A DNA stretch of 64,000 bases from Janthinobacterium sp. 67 (GTDB taxonomy: Bacteria; Pseudomonadota; Gammaproteobacteria; Burkholderiales; Burkholderiaceae_D). The notes beneath the pieces are model-generated. The model saw only the letters and a program-made list of their open reading frames with translations, was not told the origin of the DNA and did no database searches. The stretch spans positions 2,728,001 through 2,792,000 of the forward strand of contig NZ_PGES01000001.1 of assembly GCF_002797895.1 (NCBI RefSeq). The letters are read 5' to 3'. This document shows, one piece after another, positions 17,931-26,899 of this stretch (its first letter is position 1; each line of letters starts with the position of its first letter). The translations under genes were made by a program, and so were the position numbers.

Positions 17931-18917
17931 ATGGCCGATAATTTCCTCTCCCAGGAAGAAGTCGATGCCCTTCTGAAGGGCGTCAACGGAGACCAGGACG
18001 ACGCGCAGGCGCCGGAAGACGTCACGGGAGTTCGTACCTACAACCTGGCAACCCAGGAGCGCATCGTGCGCGGCCGGATGCCAACGCTGGAAATTATCAA
18101 CGAGCGTTTCGCCCGGCTGCTGCGCGTGGGCCTGTTCAACTTCCTGCGCCGCAGCGCCGAAGTGTCGGTCGGTTCCGTGCGCGTGTCGAAATACAGCGAG
18201 TTCATCCGCAACCTGGTCGTGCCGACCAATCTGAACCTGGTGCACATGAAGCCGCTGCGCGGCACGGCCCTGATGGTCTTCGATCCGGGCCTCGTCTTCC
18301 TGCTGGTCGACAACCTGTTCGGCGGCGACGGACGCTTCCATACGCGCGTCGAAGGGCGCGACTTTACGCAGACGGAGCAGCGCATCATCCTGCGCATCCT
18401 CGACATCGTCTTCGAAGCCTATACCAAGTCGTGGGAACCGGTCTTCCCCGTCGAGTTCGAATATATCCGTTCAGAAATGAACACGCAGTTCGCCAATATC
18501 GCCACGCCGAACGAGGTGGTCGTAGCGTCCACCTTTACGGTGGAACTGGGCTCCGTTTCCGGACAAATCCACTTCTGCATGCCGTATTCGATGATCGAGC
18601 CTATCCGCGATTCGCTGACCTCAAGCCTGCAGGGCGAGGCGCTGGAAGTGGACAAGCGCTGGATCCGCCTGATGACGCAGCAGATCCAGATCGCCGAAGT
18701 CGAACTGGTGGCGTCGCTGGGCACGGCGCGCGTGTCGTTCGATGAAATCCTGAACATGAAGGTGGGCGACATCATCCCCCTGAATATTCCCGAGCTGATC
18801 GCCGCCACCGTCGACGGCGTGCCCGTGATGGATTGCACGTACGGCGTGTTGAACGGACAATATGCATTGAAGGTGGAGAAACTCCTCGCTAATGCCGATA
18901 ACATGAACAACCACTAA
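17931..18917 (+). CDS. fliM: Flagellar motor switch protein FliM
   Basis: A 328-aa switch protein that binds phospho-CheY and sets rotation direction. The N-terminal CheY-binding peptide is present (NFLSQEEVDALLKGV). The CheC-like middle domain follows (GTALMVFDPGLVFLLVDNLFGGDGRF), and the C-terminal FliN-like domain includes MKVGDIIPLNIPE. Length is normal. Unusually, it is separated from fliN by 176 bases. Confidence 0.98.
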   Translation: MADNFLSQEEVDALLKGVNGDQDDAQAPEDVTGVRTYNLATQERIVRGRMPTLEIINERFARLLRVGLFNFLRRSAEVSVGSVRVSKYSEFIRNLVVPTNLNLVHMKPLRGTALMVFDPGLVFLLVDNLFGGDGRFHTRVEGRDFTQTEQRIILRILDIVFEAYTKSWEPVFPVEFEYIRSEMNTQFANIATPNEVVVASTFTVELGSVSGQIHFCMPYSMIEPIRDSLTSSLQGEALEVDKRWIRLMTQQIQIAEVELVASLGTARVSFDEILNMKVGDIIPLNIPELIAATVDGVPVMDCTYGVLNGQYALKVEKLLANADNMNNH

Positions 18918-19093
18918 ACACCTGACCAAACCTACTGCGCGTCGCGCTTTGCGGCCTGCGATGCTCACCGTGCTCCAGCACGGTTGCGCTTCTTAGCCAC
19001 AAATCACTGCCGCTCGCTACGGTTTTGCCAGGCGTTACAATTAATATATACACTGGCCGCTCGGCGGCCAACTCTGTACAACAGGAGAAACAC
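18918..19093. other. fliM-fliN spacer with a palindrome
   Basis: These genes are normally close together. This 176-base gap contains a perfect inverted repeat ACCGTGCT-cc-AGCACGGT (18967-18984) inside GC-rich sequence rich in GCG and GC-dyads (18930-19030), then a more AT-rich stretch (19035-19060) and AGGAG for fliN (19083-19087). The GC-rich part looks like an intergenic repeat unit, but only one copy lies in this window. Confidence 0.5.
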
Positions 19094-19528
19094 ATGTCTG
19101 ACAACCAAGACGACCAAAGCGCGGAAGACGATTGGGGCGCGGCCATTGCCGAGCAGGCCAAGGCGGAAGCCGAAGCGCTGCAGAACCAGGCGGCCAATAC
19201 GGCCAGCGCGGCCAGCGCCGCCGTGTTCAAGGACTTTTCCAAGCAGGCGTCGAAGTCGGAAACGCACAACGATATCGATTTCATCCTCGATATTCCCGTG
19301 CAGCTGACGGTCGAACTGGGCCGCACCAAGATCGCCATCAAGAACCTGCTGCAGCTGGCGCAGGGTTCCGTGGTCGAGCTCGACGGCCTGGCCGGCGAAC
19401 CGATGGACGTGCTGGTCAACGGCTGCCTGATCGCCCAGGGCGAAGTGGTGGTGGTCAATGACAAGTTCGGCATCCGCCTGACCGACATCATCACGCCTTC
19501 CGAACGCATCCGAAAATTGAATAAATGA
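19094..19528 (+). CDS. fliN: Flagellar motor switch protein FliN
   Basis: A 144-aa C-ring protein that also docks FliH. The C-terminal SpoA domain is intact: FILDIPVQLTVELGRTKIAIKNLLQL, GSVVELDGLAGEPMDVLVNG, GEVVVVNDKFGIRLTDI. The first 65 residues are acidic and Ala-rich. AGGAG precedes the ATG at 19094. It overlaps fliO by four bases (ATGA). Confidence 0.97.
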   Translation: MSDNQDDQSAEDDWGAAIAEQAKAEAEALQNQAANTASAASAAVFKDFSKQASKSETHNDIDFILDIPVQLTVELGRTKIAIKNLLQLAQGSVVELDGLAGEPMDVLVNGCLIAQGEVVVVNDKFGIRLTDIITPSERIRKLNK

Positions 19529-20127
19529 AGCCTGGCCTGTTGATTTCCACCGTGCTGCCGCTCATGGCGGCATGCAGCATTGCCCTGGCTGAAGCGCCGG
19601 CCGCGTCCGCGCCAGCGGCGGCTAGCGCCGCCAGCGCTTCCGTCGCCATGGCAAGCGAGACACCACCAGCCGCCGCAGCGCTGCCTGCCGCATCGCCGGC
19701 TGCCTCACCTGCAAGCTCGCCGGCCGCCGCCCTGCCCGCCATGCCGCCCGGTGCGCCGGCGACGATGGCGCCGGCAAGCTCGGCCGGCAGCCTGCTGCAA
19801 ACCATCTTCGCGCTGATGTTCGTGCTGGCCCTGTTGATCGGCCTGGCCTGGTTCATGAAACGCTATGGCCCCAAGGTCATGGGCGGCAACAACAAGATGC
19901 GCGTCGTCAGCTCGCTCAACCTGGGCGGGCGCGAACGCATCGTCCTCGTCGAAGTGGCCGACCAGTGGATCGTCGTCGGCGCCTCGCCCGGCAGGATCAA
20001 TGCGCTGGCCACCATGCCGCGCCAGGAAGGCGATCTGCCGCAGCTGGCCACGGCGCAAAACGGCCCCGCGGCCGCCAATTTTTCCGAGTGGCTGAAACAG
20101 ACCATCGAAAAACGCAATGGGAAATAA
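19525..20127 (+). CDS. fliO: Flagellar export gate assembly protein FliO
   Basis: A 200-aa protein that helps assemble the FliP ring. It has an N-terminal signal or membrane segment ([18 protein letters not shown]), a long Ala/Pro/Ser linker, a membrane helix (about 92-112, [20 protein letters not shown]), then the FliO domain ([24 protein letters not shown]). The assignment rests on this pattern and the position between fliN and fliP. It overlaps fliP by eleven bases. Confidence 0.92.
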   Translation: MKPGLLISTVLPLMAACSIALAEAPAASAPAAASAASASVAMASETPPAAAALPAASPAASPASSPAAALPAMPPGAPATMAPASSAGSLLQTIFALMFVLALLIGLAWFMKRYGPKVMGGNNKMRVVSSLNLGGRERIVLVEVADQWIVVGASPGRINALATMPRQEGDLPQLATAQNGPAAANFSEWLKQTIEKRNGK

Positions 20128-20893
20128 GCAGCAGATGGCGTGGTCCACCTTGAAGACTCCCCTGACGTGGCTGCTGGCGGCCGCCGCCCTGGCCTTGCCG
20201 CTGTGGGCGCTGGCCGAGCCGGGCATCCCGGCATTTACCAGCACGCCGGCGCCGGGCGGCGGCCAGAATTATTCGCTGCCGGTGCAGACGCTCATCCTGA
20301 TGACGTCGCTCACCTTTTTGCCGGCGGCCCTCTTGATGATGACCTGCTTTACGCGCATCATCATCGTGCTGTCCCTGCTGCGCCAGGCCATCGGCACGCA
20401 ATCGGCGCCGCCGAACCAGGTGCTGGTGGGCCTGGCCCTGTTTTTGACCCTGTTCGTCATGGGCCCCGTGTTCGACAAGATCTATACGGATGCGTATCTG
20501 CCCTACCAGGAAAACAAGATCACCATGCAGCAGGCGATGGACAAGGGCGTCGATCCCCTGAAAACCTTCATGCTCAAGCAGACGCGCCAGGCCGACCTGG
20601 CCCTGTTCGCCAAGATGTCGCGCTCGCCCGCCCTGCAAGGCCCGGAAGACGTGCCGCTGCGCATCCTCGTGCCCGCCTTCGTCACCAGTGAACTGAAGAC
20701 GGCCTTCCAGATCGGCTTTGCCATCTTCATCCCGTTTTTGATCATCGACATGGTGGTCGCCAGCGTGCTGATGTCGATGGGGATGATGATGATGTCGCCC
20801 GCGACGATCTCGCTGCCGTTCAAGCTGATGCTGTTCGTGCTCGTCGATGGCTGGCAATTGCTGCTGGGCTCGCTGTCTCAGAGTTTTTACTAG
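20117..20893 (+). CDS. fliP: Flagellar export gate protein FliP
   Basis: A 258-aa core subunit of the export pore. It has a cleavable signal peptide ([19 protein letters not shown]) and four membrane helices, with the signature motifs [20 protein letters not shown] (here [19 protein letters not shown]), [16 protein letters not shown] and [24 protein letters not shown]. Length is normal. Next is fliQ after nine bases. Confidence 0.98.
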   Translation: MGNKQQMAWSTLKTPLTWLLAAAALALPLWALAEPGIPAFTSTPAPGGGQNYSLPVQTLILMTSLTFLPAALLMMTCFTRIIIVLSLLRQAIGTQSAPPNQVLVGLALFLTLFVMGPVFDKIYTDAYLPYQENKITMQQAMDKGVDPLKTFMLKQTRQADLALFAKMSRSPALQGPEDVPLRILVPAFVTSELKTAFQIGFAIFIPFLIIDMVVASVLMSMGMMMMSPATISLPFKLMLFVLVDGWQLLLGSLSQSFY

Positions 20894-20902
20894 GGGAAGC
20901 AG

Positions 20903-21172
20903 ATGACACCCGAAAGCGTCATGACCCTGGGCCGCCATGCGATGGAAATCACCCTGATGGTGGCCGCGCCCATGCTGCTCGTCGCCCTCATCATCGGCTT
21001 GATCGTCAGTATCTTCCAGGCGGCCACGCAGATCAACGAGGCGACCCTGTCCTTCATCCCCAAGCTCGTCGGCATCTTTGTCGCCATCGTCGTGGCCGGC
21101 CCGTGGATGCTGTCCGTCATGCTCGACTACATGCGCCAGGTATTTACGGGCATCCCGAACCTGGTGGGCTAG
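20903..21172 (+). CDS. fliQ: Flagellar export gate protein FliQ
   Basis: An 89-aa protein with two membrane helices that joins the FliP/FliR pore. Signature: TPESVMTLGRHAMEITLMVAAP, LLVALIIGLIVSIFQAATQINEATLSFIPK. Length matches the family (about 88-90). Confidence 0.98.
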   Translation: MTPESVMTLGRHAMEITLMVAAPMLLVALIIGLIVSIFQAATQINEATLSFIPKLVGIFVAIVVAGPWMLSVMLDYMRQVFTGIPNLVG

Positions 21173-21188
21173 TGCCGCGATTGCTGCC

Positions 21189-22049
21189 ATGCTGACCCTG
21201 TCCAGCATCGAACTGAACACGTGGATCGCAGCATTGCTGTGGCCGCTTAGCCGCATCCTCGGCCTGATCGCGGCCGCGCCACTGTTCGGCAACGCGGCCG
21301 TGCCGGCCACCGTCAAAGTGAGCCTGGGCGCGCTGCTGGCCATGATCATCGCCCCCACCGTGCCGGCCTTGCCTGCCGTCAACCCGATGTCCCTGCCCGG
21401 CTTGCTGATCCTCACGCAAGAGATGCTGGTGGGCCTGGCCATGGGTTTTTCCATCCGCATCGTGTTTTCCGCCATCGAAATGGCGGGCGAACTCAGCAGT
21501 CTGACCATGGGCCTGGGCTTTGCCTCGTTCTTCGACCCGCAAACCAAGGGCAGGTCGTCGGCCATCAGCCAGTTCCTCGTCATGCTGGCCACCTTGATGT
21601 TTTTGACCGTCAACGGCCACCTGGTCTTGCTGGCGGCGCTGGCGGAAAGCTTTGTCAGCCTGCCCATTTCGGCCAGCCCCATCAACGGCGGCGGCTTCCA
21701 GCAATTGGCGGCCTGGGGCGGAGAAATCTTCCGTTCCGGCCTGCAAATCTCGCTGCCCATCATCGCCGCCCTGCTGCTGACCAACGTGGCCCTGGGCATA
21801 TTGACGCGGGCCGCGCCGCAGCTGAACATTTTCGGTATCGGTTTTCCCGTCACCCTGGGCGTAGGCTTGCTGGTGATCGGCATGGTCCTGCCCTACCTGG
21901 CCACGCCCTTCCAGAACATGTTCCTGCGCGGCATAGAAACGGCGCGTTTGCTGCCGCGCGGCTTTGCCACGCGCGACCGGCCACCGCCGCCGGCGCCGCC
22001 GAATCCCTTGCGCCCGGCGCCACCGGCGCCGCTGCCTGCCGCGCGCTGA
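21189..22049 (+). CDS. fliR: Flagellar export gate protein FliR
   Basis: A 286-aa polytopic gate protein, last of the fliLMNOPQR unit. It has six or so membrane segments, with WPLSRILGLIAAAPLFG at the N-terminus and TLGVGLLVIGMVLPYL near the C-terminus. The ATG at 21189 is chosen because earlier codons lie inside fliQ. The last 25 residues are a Pro-rich tail. It converges on the lysE-like gene six bases downstream. Confidence 0.97.
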   Translation: MLTLSSIELNTWIAALLWPLSRILGLIAAAPLFGNAAVPATVKVSLGALLAMIIAPTVPALPAVNPMSLPGLLILTQEMLVGLAMGFSIRIVFSAIEMAGELSSLTMGLGFASFFDPQTKGRSSAISQFLVMLATLMFLTVNGHLVLLAALAESFVSLPISASPINGGGFQQLAAWGGEIFRSGLQISLPIIAALLLTNVALGILTRAAPQLNIFGIGFPVTLGVGLLVIGMVLPYLATPFQNMFLRGIETARLLPRGFATRDRPPPPAPPNPLRPAPPAPLPAAR

Positions 22050-22055
22050 TCAGGG

Positions 22056-22703
22056 CTATCGGCCCAGCGCATGGCGCAGCAGCAGCGCCGACAGTACGAA
22101 CATGGTCACGCCGATCAAGCCATCGAGCACTTGCCAGGCCCGGGGCCGCGCAAACCACGGCGCCAGCCAGCGCGCGCCATAGCCGAGCGAGGCAAACCAC
22201 AGCAGGCTGGCCGCGCTGGCGCCCGCGATAAACCAGGCGCGCAGCGCGCCCGGCTGCTGGGCGCCGATGCTTCCCACCAGCAATACCGTATCCAGATAGA
22301 CATGGGGATTGAGCAAGGTAAAGGCGGCCGCCTGCGCCAGGATGGCAGCCAGGCCGAGGCCGGCACCGCCCTCGGCAGCGTGCAGCTGCTGGGGACGGCG
22401 CGCGCGCCGCAGGGCTTGCCAACCGTAGACGGCCAGGAAAATGGCGCCGCCCAGCGCCAGCGCGCTGGCCAGCATGGGACGCTGCCCCAGCGCCCGGGAC
22501 ATGCCCAGGACGCCGGCGGCAATCAGCGCCGCGTCCGCCAGGGCACAGAACAGCACGATGGCGCCCACGTGGTCGCGGCGCAAGCCTTGCCGCAAGACAA
22601 AGGCATTTTGCGAACCGATGGCAACGATGAGTCCCAGGCCCAGGGTCAGGCCCTGCGCAAAGACGGAAAAAACCAGTGGTGTGGTGGCGGTCGAGAGTGT
22701 CAT
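22056..22703 (-). CDS. LysE/ArgO family amino acid exporter
   Basis: A 215-aa inner membrane protein with about six helices. Family signature at the N-terminus: FAQGLTLGLGLIVAIGSQNAFVLRQGLRRDH; a second conserved site is FTLLNPHVYLDTVLLVGSIGA. It is likely to export lysine or arginine. It is divergent from an ArgP-type regulator 73 bases away, the classical lysE/lysG or argO/argP layout. It is unrelated to the flagellar genes on either side. Confidence 0.93.
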   Translation of the reverse strand: MTLSTATTPLVFSVFAQGLTLGLGLIVAIGSQNAFVLRQGLRRDHVGAIVLFCALADAALIAAGVLGMSRALGQRPMLASALALGGAIFLAVYGWQALRRARRPQQLHAAEGGAGLGLAAILAQAAAFTLLNPHVYLDTVLLVGSIGAQQPGALRAWFIAGASAASLLWFASLGYGARWLAPWFARPRAWQVLDGLIGVTMFVLSALLLRHALGR

Positions 22704-22776
22704 GCAACGATCTTGCCAGCCGCATGGAATGAAGGCAAACTACCTTTTCTACAGTCAGTTAAGAAAAACTTCATTC

Positions 22777-23673
22777 ATGCTCGATTATGCCGCCCTCGCC
22801 GCACTGGCCGCCGTCATCCGCGAAGGCAGTTTCGAGCGCGCGGCGCGCGCCTTGCACGTGACGCCATCGGCCATTTCGCAGCGCATCCGCCTGCTGGAAG
22901 AGCGCGTCGGCTGCGCGCTGGTGATACGCGACCAGCCCTGCCGCGCGACGGAAACGGGCCGGCGCCTGTGCCAGCACGTGGACCAGGTGCAATTGCTGGA
23001 ACAGGATTTGCAGGGCACCTTGCCGGCGCTGGCAGCGCAGGGCATGTCGCGCGCCAGCGTGCCCGTCGCCGTGAACGCCGACAGCCTGGCCACCTGGCTG
23101 GCGCCCGCCATCGCCGCCTTCGCGGCCGCGCATCCGGTGCTGCTGCAAGTGGCCGTCGACGACCAGGACCATACGGCCGAGTGGCTGCGCAGCGGCGCCG
23201 TGCTGGCGGCCGTCAGCGCCACGGCCCGGCCCGCCTCGGGTTGCAACAGCCGTCCGCTGGGCGCCATGCGCTACCTGGCGGCCGCCAGTCCCGCCTTCAT
23301 GCTGCGGCATTTTTCCCATGGCGTGGGCGCCGCCAGCCTGGCGCTGGCGCCCAGCCTCGTCTTCAATGCCAAGGACGAGCTGCAGGCGCGCTGGGTGCGG
23401 CGCCTGTGCCACCGCCACGTGGAACTGCCACGCCACGCCCTGCCCTCGTCGCACGCCTTCGTCACGGCCGCGCTGGCCGGCATGGGCTGGGGCTTGCATC
23501 CGCAGACGCTGATCCAGTCCCATCTCGACAGTGGCAGCCTGGTCGAACTGCTGCCCGGCACGCCGCTGGACGTGTCCCTGCACTGGCATACGGCGCGCGC
23601 CGCCTCGAGCCTGCTCGACGGCTTGAGCGCCGCCATCCTGGCCGCCGCCCGCACGGATCTACTGCCGCTCTGA
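22777..23673 (+). CDS. argP: LysR family regulator, ArgP type
   Basis: A 298-aa LysR-type activator. The winged-helix domain is at the N-terminus (FERAARALHVTPSAISQRIRLLEERVG), followed by the linker helix and effector domain. The sequence and the divergent lysE-like gene point to the ArgP/LysG subgroup, which turns on basic amino acid export. The ATG at 22777 gives the standard length; longer frames upstream run antisense to the exporter. Confidence 0.9.
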   Translation: MLDYAALAALAAVIREGSFERAARALHVTPSAISQRIRLLEERVGCALVIRDQPCRATETGRRLCQHVDQVQLLEQDLQGTLPALAAQGMSRASVPVAVNADSLATWLAPAIAAFAAAHPVLLQVAVDDQDHTAEWLRSGAVLAAVSATARPASGCNSRPLGAMRYLAAASPAFMLRHFSHGVGAASLALAPSLVFNAKDELQARWVRRLCHRHVELPRHALPSSHAFVTAALAGMGWGLHPQTLIQSHLDSGSLVELLPGTPLDVSLHWHTARAASSLLDGLSAAILAAARTDLLPL

Positions 23674-23682
23674 CAGCTGGCG

Positions 23683-24942
23683 TCAGCGCTGGTCGCTGCT
23701 GAGTGCGAAGCGCCAGCGCCGCAGGTCGACGTTCAAGCGCAACTGGTGATGCCTGACCAGGTAGCGCACGCCGACGAGGGCCGCCGCCAGGCCCGACAAA
23801 GCGCCGATGCCCAGCGCCCAGCGCGGGCCGAAGGTGTCTGCCACCCAGCCCACGATGGGCGCGCCCAGCGGCGTGCCGCCCGCCGAGATGGCCAGCACGA
23901 TGGCCATCACGCGGCCCCGCATGGCGGGCGCCGTCGACAGTTGCACGCTGCTGTTGACGCTGGTGGTAAAGGTTTGCGCGGCAATGCCGATGACCACCAG
24001 CATCATGCCGAACAGCCAGTAATTGGGCATCACGGCGGCCAGCGCGCACGCCAGGCCGAACAGCGCTGCCGCCCCCAGCAACAAGGCCAGGGTGGGCTGG
24101 CCGCGTCCCGCCGCCAGCAGGGCGCCGGCCACGGAACCGCAAGCCATGATCGAGCTGAGCACGCCATACTGGCCGGCGCCCGCATGGAAGGCCGTCACGG
24201 ACATGGTCGAGAGGAAAATCGGGAAGTTCAAGCCGAAGGTGCCGATCAGGAACAGCATCAGCAGGATGGCCATCAGGTCGGGCCGCTGGCGCACGTAGCG
24301 GAAACCCTCGCCCAGGCTGGCGCGCGTGGCCTTCAGGCGCGGCGCGCGGCGAAGCAATTCCACGCGCAGCAGCAACAGCGAACCGATCACGGCGGCAAAC
24401 GAGACGGCGTTGATGATGAAGACCCAGCCGCTGCCGACGCTGCTGATGAGCAAGCCGGCCACGGCCGGGCCCAGCATGCGGGCCGCGTTGAACGAGGTGG
24501 AATTGAGCGCCACGGCATTGGTCAGGTCTTCCTCGGCGACGATTTCGGAGACAAACGTCTGGCGCACGGGCGAATCGAAGGCCGTCACGCAGCCGAGCAG
24601 GAGGGCAAACACATACACGTGCCACAGTTGCACGAGCCCGCTAATACAGAGCAAGCCCAGGCCCAGCGCCAGCAATCCCATGGCCGCCTGCGTGCACAGC
24701 AGCAGTTTGCGCCGGTCGAGCAAGTCGGCCGCCATGCCCGTCAGGGGCAGCAACAGCAGTTGCGGGCCGAATTGCAAGGCCATGACGATGCCGACGGCGC
24801 TGGCATTGTGCTGCGTCAACTCACTGAGCACCAGCCAATCCTGCGCCGTGCGCTGCATCCAGGTGCCGACATTCGACACGAGGGCGCCGCCGGCCCAGAT
24901 ACGGTAATTGGGATTGCGTAGCGAACGGAATGTGTTGTTCAT
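23683..24942 (-). CDS. MFS transporter (DHA3-like exporter)
   Basis: A 419-aa major facilitator with about 12 membrane segments. The start FRSLRNPNYRIWAGGALVSNVGTWMQRTAQDWLVL is typical of the EntS/DHA3 exporters, followed by the loop motif GMAADLLDRRKLLL. Substrate unknown. It lies 51 bases downstream of a marR gene on the same strand, so it is probably controlled by that repressor. Confidence 0.9.
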   Translation of the reverse strand: MNNTFRSLRNPNYRIWAGGALVSNVGTWMQRTAQDWLVLSELTQHNASAVGIVMALQFGPQLLLLPLTGMAADLLDRRKLLLCTQAAMGLLALGLGLLCISGLVQLWHVYVFALLLGCVTAFDSPVRQTFVSEIVAEEDLTNAVALNSTSFNAARMLGPAVAGLLISSVGSGWVFIINAVSFAAVIGSLLLLRVELLRRAPRLKATRASLGEGFRYVRQRPDLMAILLMLFLIGTFGLNFPIFLSTMSVTAFHAGAGQYGVLSSIMACGSVAGALLAAGRGQPTLALLLGAAALFGLACALAAVMPNYWLFGMMLVVIGIAAQTFTTSVNSSVQLSTAPAMRGRVMAIVLAISAGGTPLGAPIVGWVADTFGPRWALGIGALSGLAAALVGVRYLVRHHQLRLNVDLRRWRFALSSDQR

Positions 24943-24993
24943 CTGCGGGGGTAAGGCCTCCTTGCCTTGGGTTTCAGGGTAGCAATGACGAGC

Positions 24994-25437
24994 TCATTGC
25001 GCCAAACGGTTGAGTAGCGCCACCGCCCTTTCCAGTTCGGTGACTTCGGCCGGCGCGAGCCGGGTTTCGATGGTGCGCGCCAGCCAGTCTTCGCGCGCGG
25101 CGCGGCTGGCCGCGATCCAGGCGCGGCAGCTGTCCGTCAGGGTCAGGATGGTTTGCCGGCCGTCAGCCGGATCGGGCGCGCCCGTCACCATCCGCGCTTC
25201 CGTCAAGGCTTGCACGGTGGCGGCCATCGACTGGGGCCGCATGCCTTCGGCGCGGGCCAGGCTGCTGGCCGTGGCGGGGCCGTCGCGCTCGAGACGGCTC
25301 AGGACGGATGCCTGCGACATGCTGACGTCGCCAAGGTGCGCTTCCTCGCGCAGGCGGCGGCGCAATTTGCCGATCAGGATGCGTAATTCTCCGGCCAGTT
25401 GCAGCACTTGTTCGTGGTCTTCTTGCGGGGTGCTCAT
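24994..25437 (-). CDS. MarR family transcriptional regulator
   Basis: A 147-aa winged-helix regulator: DVSMSQASVLSRLERDGPATASSLARAEGMRPQSMAATVQAL, then the wing with PDPADGRQTILTLTD. It is the first gene of a marR-MFS unit and probably represses it until a ligand binds. The ATG at 25437 is chosen; the longer frame would start at TTG. Ribosome binding site weak. Confidence 0.92.
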   Translation of the reverse strand: MSTPQEDHEQVLQLAGELRILIGKLRRRLREEAHLGDVSMSQASVLSRLERDGPATASSLARAEGMRPQSMAATVQALTEARMVTGAPDPADGRQTILTLTDSCRAWIAASRAAREDWLARTIETRLAPAEVTELERAVALLNRLAQ

Positions 25438-25467
25438 GGTAGCCGTGTGGTGGATCAACGGGCTCCA

Positions 25468-25488
25468 CTATAACAGATAGCCAGTTAG
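25468..25488. promoter_or_regulatory. Possible MarR operator
   Basis: An imperfect inverted repeat CTATAAC ... GTTAG lies 30-50 bases upstream of marR and overlaps a TATAGT -10-like box on the minus strand. The arms are short, so this is tentative. Confidence 0.3.
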
Positions 25489-25538
25489 ACTGCACAGTTT
25501 GCCTGTACATATTATCCAAGTGACCAGATTGCGGACGC

Positions 25539-25576
25539 AAAAAAGCCGGGGCGGGAGATGCACTCCCTGCCCCGGC
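25539..25576 (-). terminator. Terminator of the flgKL transcript
   Basis: Arms GCCGGGGCGGGAG (25545-25557) and CTCCC-t-GCCCCGGC (25563-25576) with a five-base loop. Read on the minus strand the stem is followed by TTTTTT (25539-25544 on +). It lies 30 bases after the flgL stop. Confidence 0.92.
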
Positions 25577-25605
25577 CCGGCTGGCCGTCGTGCTGAAATG
25601 ACGGC

Positions 25606-26847
25606 TTAGCTGATGTAATTGAACAGCGACAAACCCGAGATCGAGGTGAACGATTTCTGCGCCGCCTGCAGGGTCACCTGCTGCTGGCTGAAGGTGGAAA
25701 TGGCTTTGACCATGTCCAGGTCTTGCAGGTCGGACAGGGTGGTGGCGTACTGGATGTCGAGGTCGTCGCCGGCACTGTCGAGGTAATCGAGTTCCTTCAT
25801 GCGGGCGCCCACTTCCGCGCGCACGGACAGCACGTTGTCGTAGGCCGTGTCGAGGATATTATGGGCGGCATTCAAGCCGTTCGTCAGGCGCGCCTGGCCC
25901 GCATCGCCGCTGCCTGGCTGGCGCAGCACGCCGATCAGGTTTTTCACGGTGGTAAACAGCGATTCCTTGGCGCTCGGCTCCAGGGTGAAGCTGTCCTGGT
26001 CGGCCGGCTTGCCCGTGATGCTCACTTGCTGGCCGTCGAAGGTGATGGCGTCGCCCGCCTTGTAGGGAACGGGCACGGCGGGGTTCGGCACCGTCTGGCC
26101 CAGGGTGGCGTCGGTGACGGTATAGGTGGTGACGGCGTCCGTCCCCGTGCCCGTGACCTTGAAGTCGATCGAATACTTGTGCCCCGTCAATGCCGACGGG
26201 TCCGTCACCGTGCCGCCCGAGACCACGCCCGAGCCGCCGCGCGTGAAGTTGGCGGTGGCGGCGGCCGTGGTGAACTTGCCGTTGCCCGTCAGGTTGTTTT
26301 CAAACACGGCGGCGCCGGAATCGCTGGTGGCCAGGTAGCGCGCCGAACCGACCTGCAGTTCGCGCTGGCCCTGGTCGCCCACGTAACTGGCGCCCGTCGG
26401 CGTCTGGCTGAATGGCTGGGTCGTGGATTTATAGCCGGAAAACAGGTAGCCGCCCGCGCCGTCGGCCGTATTCGCGATGCCCAGCAAGTCCGTCAGCCGG
26501 CCTTCCAGTTCCCTGGCCAGGGTATCGCGATCGACGTCCTTCAGGGAAGGATTGCCGGCCTTGACGACCAGGTCCTTGACGTCGGCGATCAGCGACGTGG
26601 TGCTGGCCAGCGCCAGCTCTTCCTGCGACAGGAAATTCTTCGCGTTCGAACGGTTCGTCACGAACTGGGTATTGATCGATTGCGACTGCGTCACTTCGAG
26701 CGCGCGCGCCGAGGCGATCGGATCGTCGGCCGGCGTCAGGTTGCGGCGGTTGGACGACAGTTGCATCTGCGTGCGGTTCAAGGCGCCCTGCAGCGTATTG
26801 AGCTGCGAGCTGCCCTGGTCATAAATCATTCGTGTGCTGATGCGCAT
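25606..26847 (-). CDS. flgL: Hook-filament junction protein FlgL
   Basis: A 413-aa HAP3, longer than the enteric form (317 aa). The flagellin-like N-terminus (MRISTRMIYDQGSSQLNTLQGALNRTQMQLSSNRR) and C-terminal helix (TFSQQQVTLQAAQKSFTSISGLSLFNYI) are intact. The extra length is a central surface insertion. It is 52 bases after flgK and ends the flg transcript. Confidence 0.97.
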   Translation of the reverse strand: MRISTRMIYDQGSSQLNTLQGALNRTQMQLSSNRRNLTPADDPIASARALEVTQSQSINTQFVTNRSNAKNFLSQEELALASTTSLIADVKDLVVKAGNPSLKDVDRDTLARELEGRLTDLLGIANTADGAGGYLFSGYKSTTQPFSQTPTGASYVGDQGQRELQVGSARYLATSDSGAAVFENNLTGNGKFTTAAATANFTRGGSGVVSGGTVTDPSALTGHKYSIDFKVTGTGTDAVTTYTVTDATLGQTVPNPAVPVPYKAGDAITFDGQQVSITGKPADQDSFTLEPSAKESLFTTVKNLIGVLRQPGSGDAGQARLTNGLNAAHNILDTAYDNVLSVRAEVGARMKELDYLDSAGDDLDIQYATTLSDLQDLDMVKAISTFSQQQVTLQAAQKSFTSISGLSLFNYIS

Positions 26848-26899
26848 GATGCTGCCCTTCCAGAAAGCCGCCGCGCGCTGCGCCGCGGCAAAAAATTGA

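Noticed and set aside
22056..25437. Non-flagellar island as a horizontally acquired element
   Set aside because: No integrase, direct repeats or tRNA, and codon use looks like the surroundings. The lysE-argP and marR-MFS pairs are ordinary.
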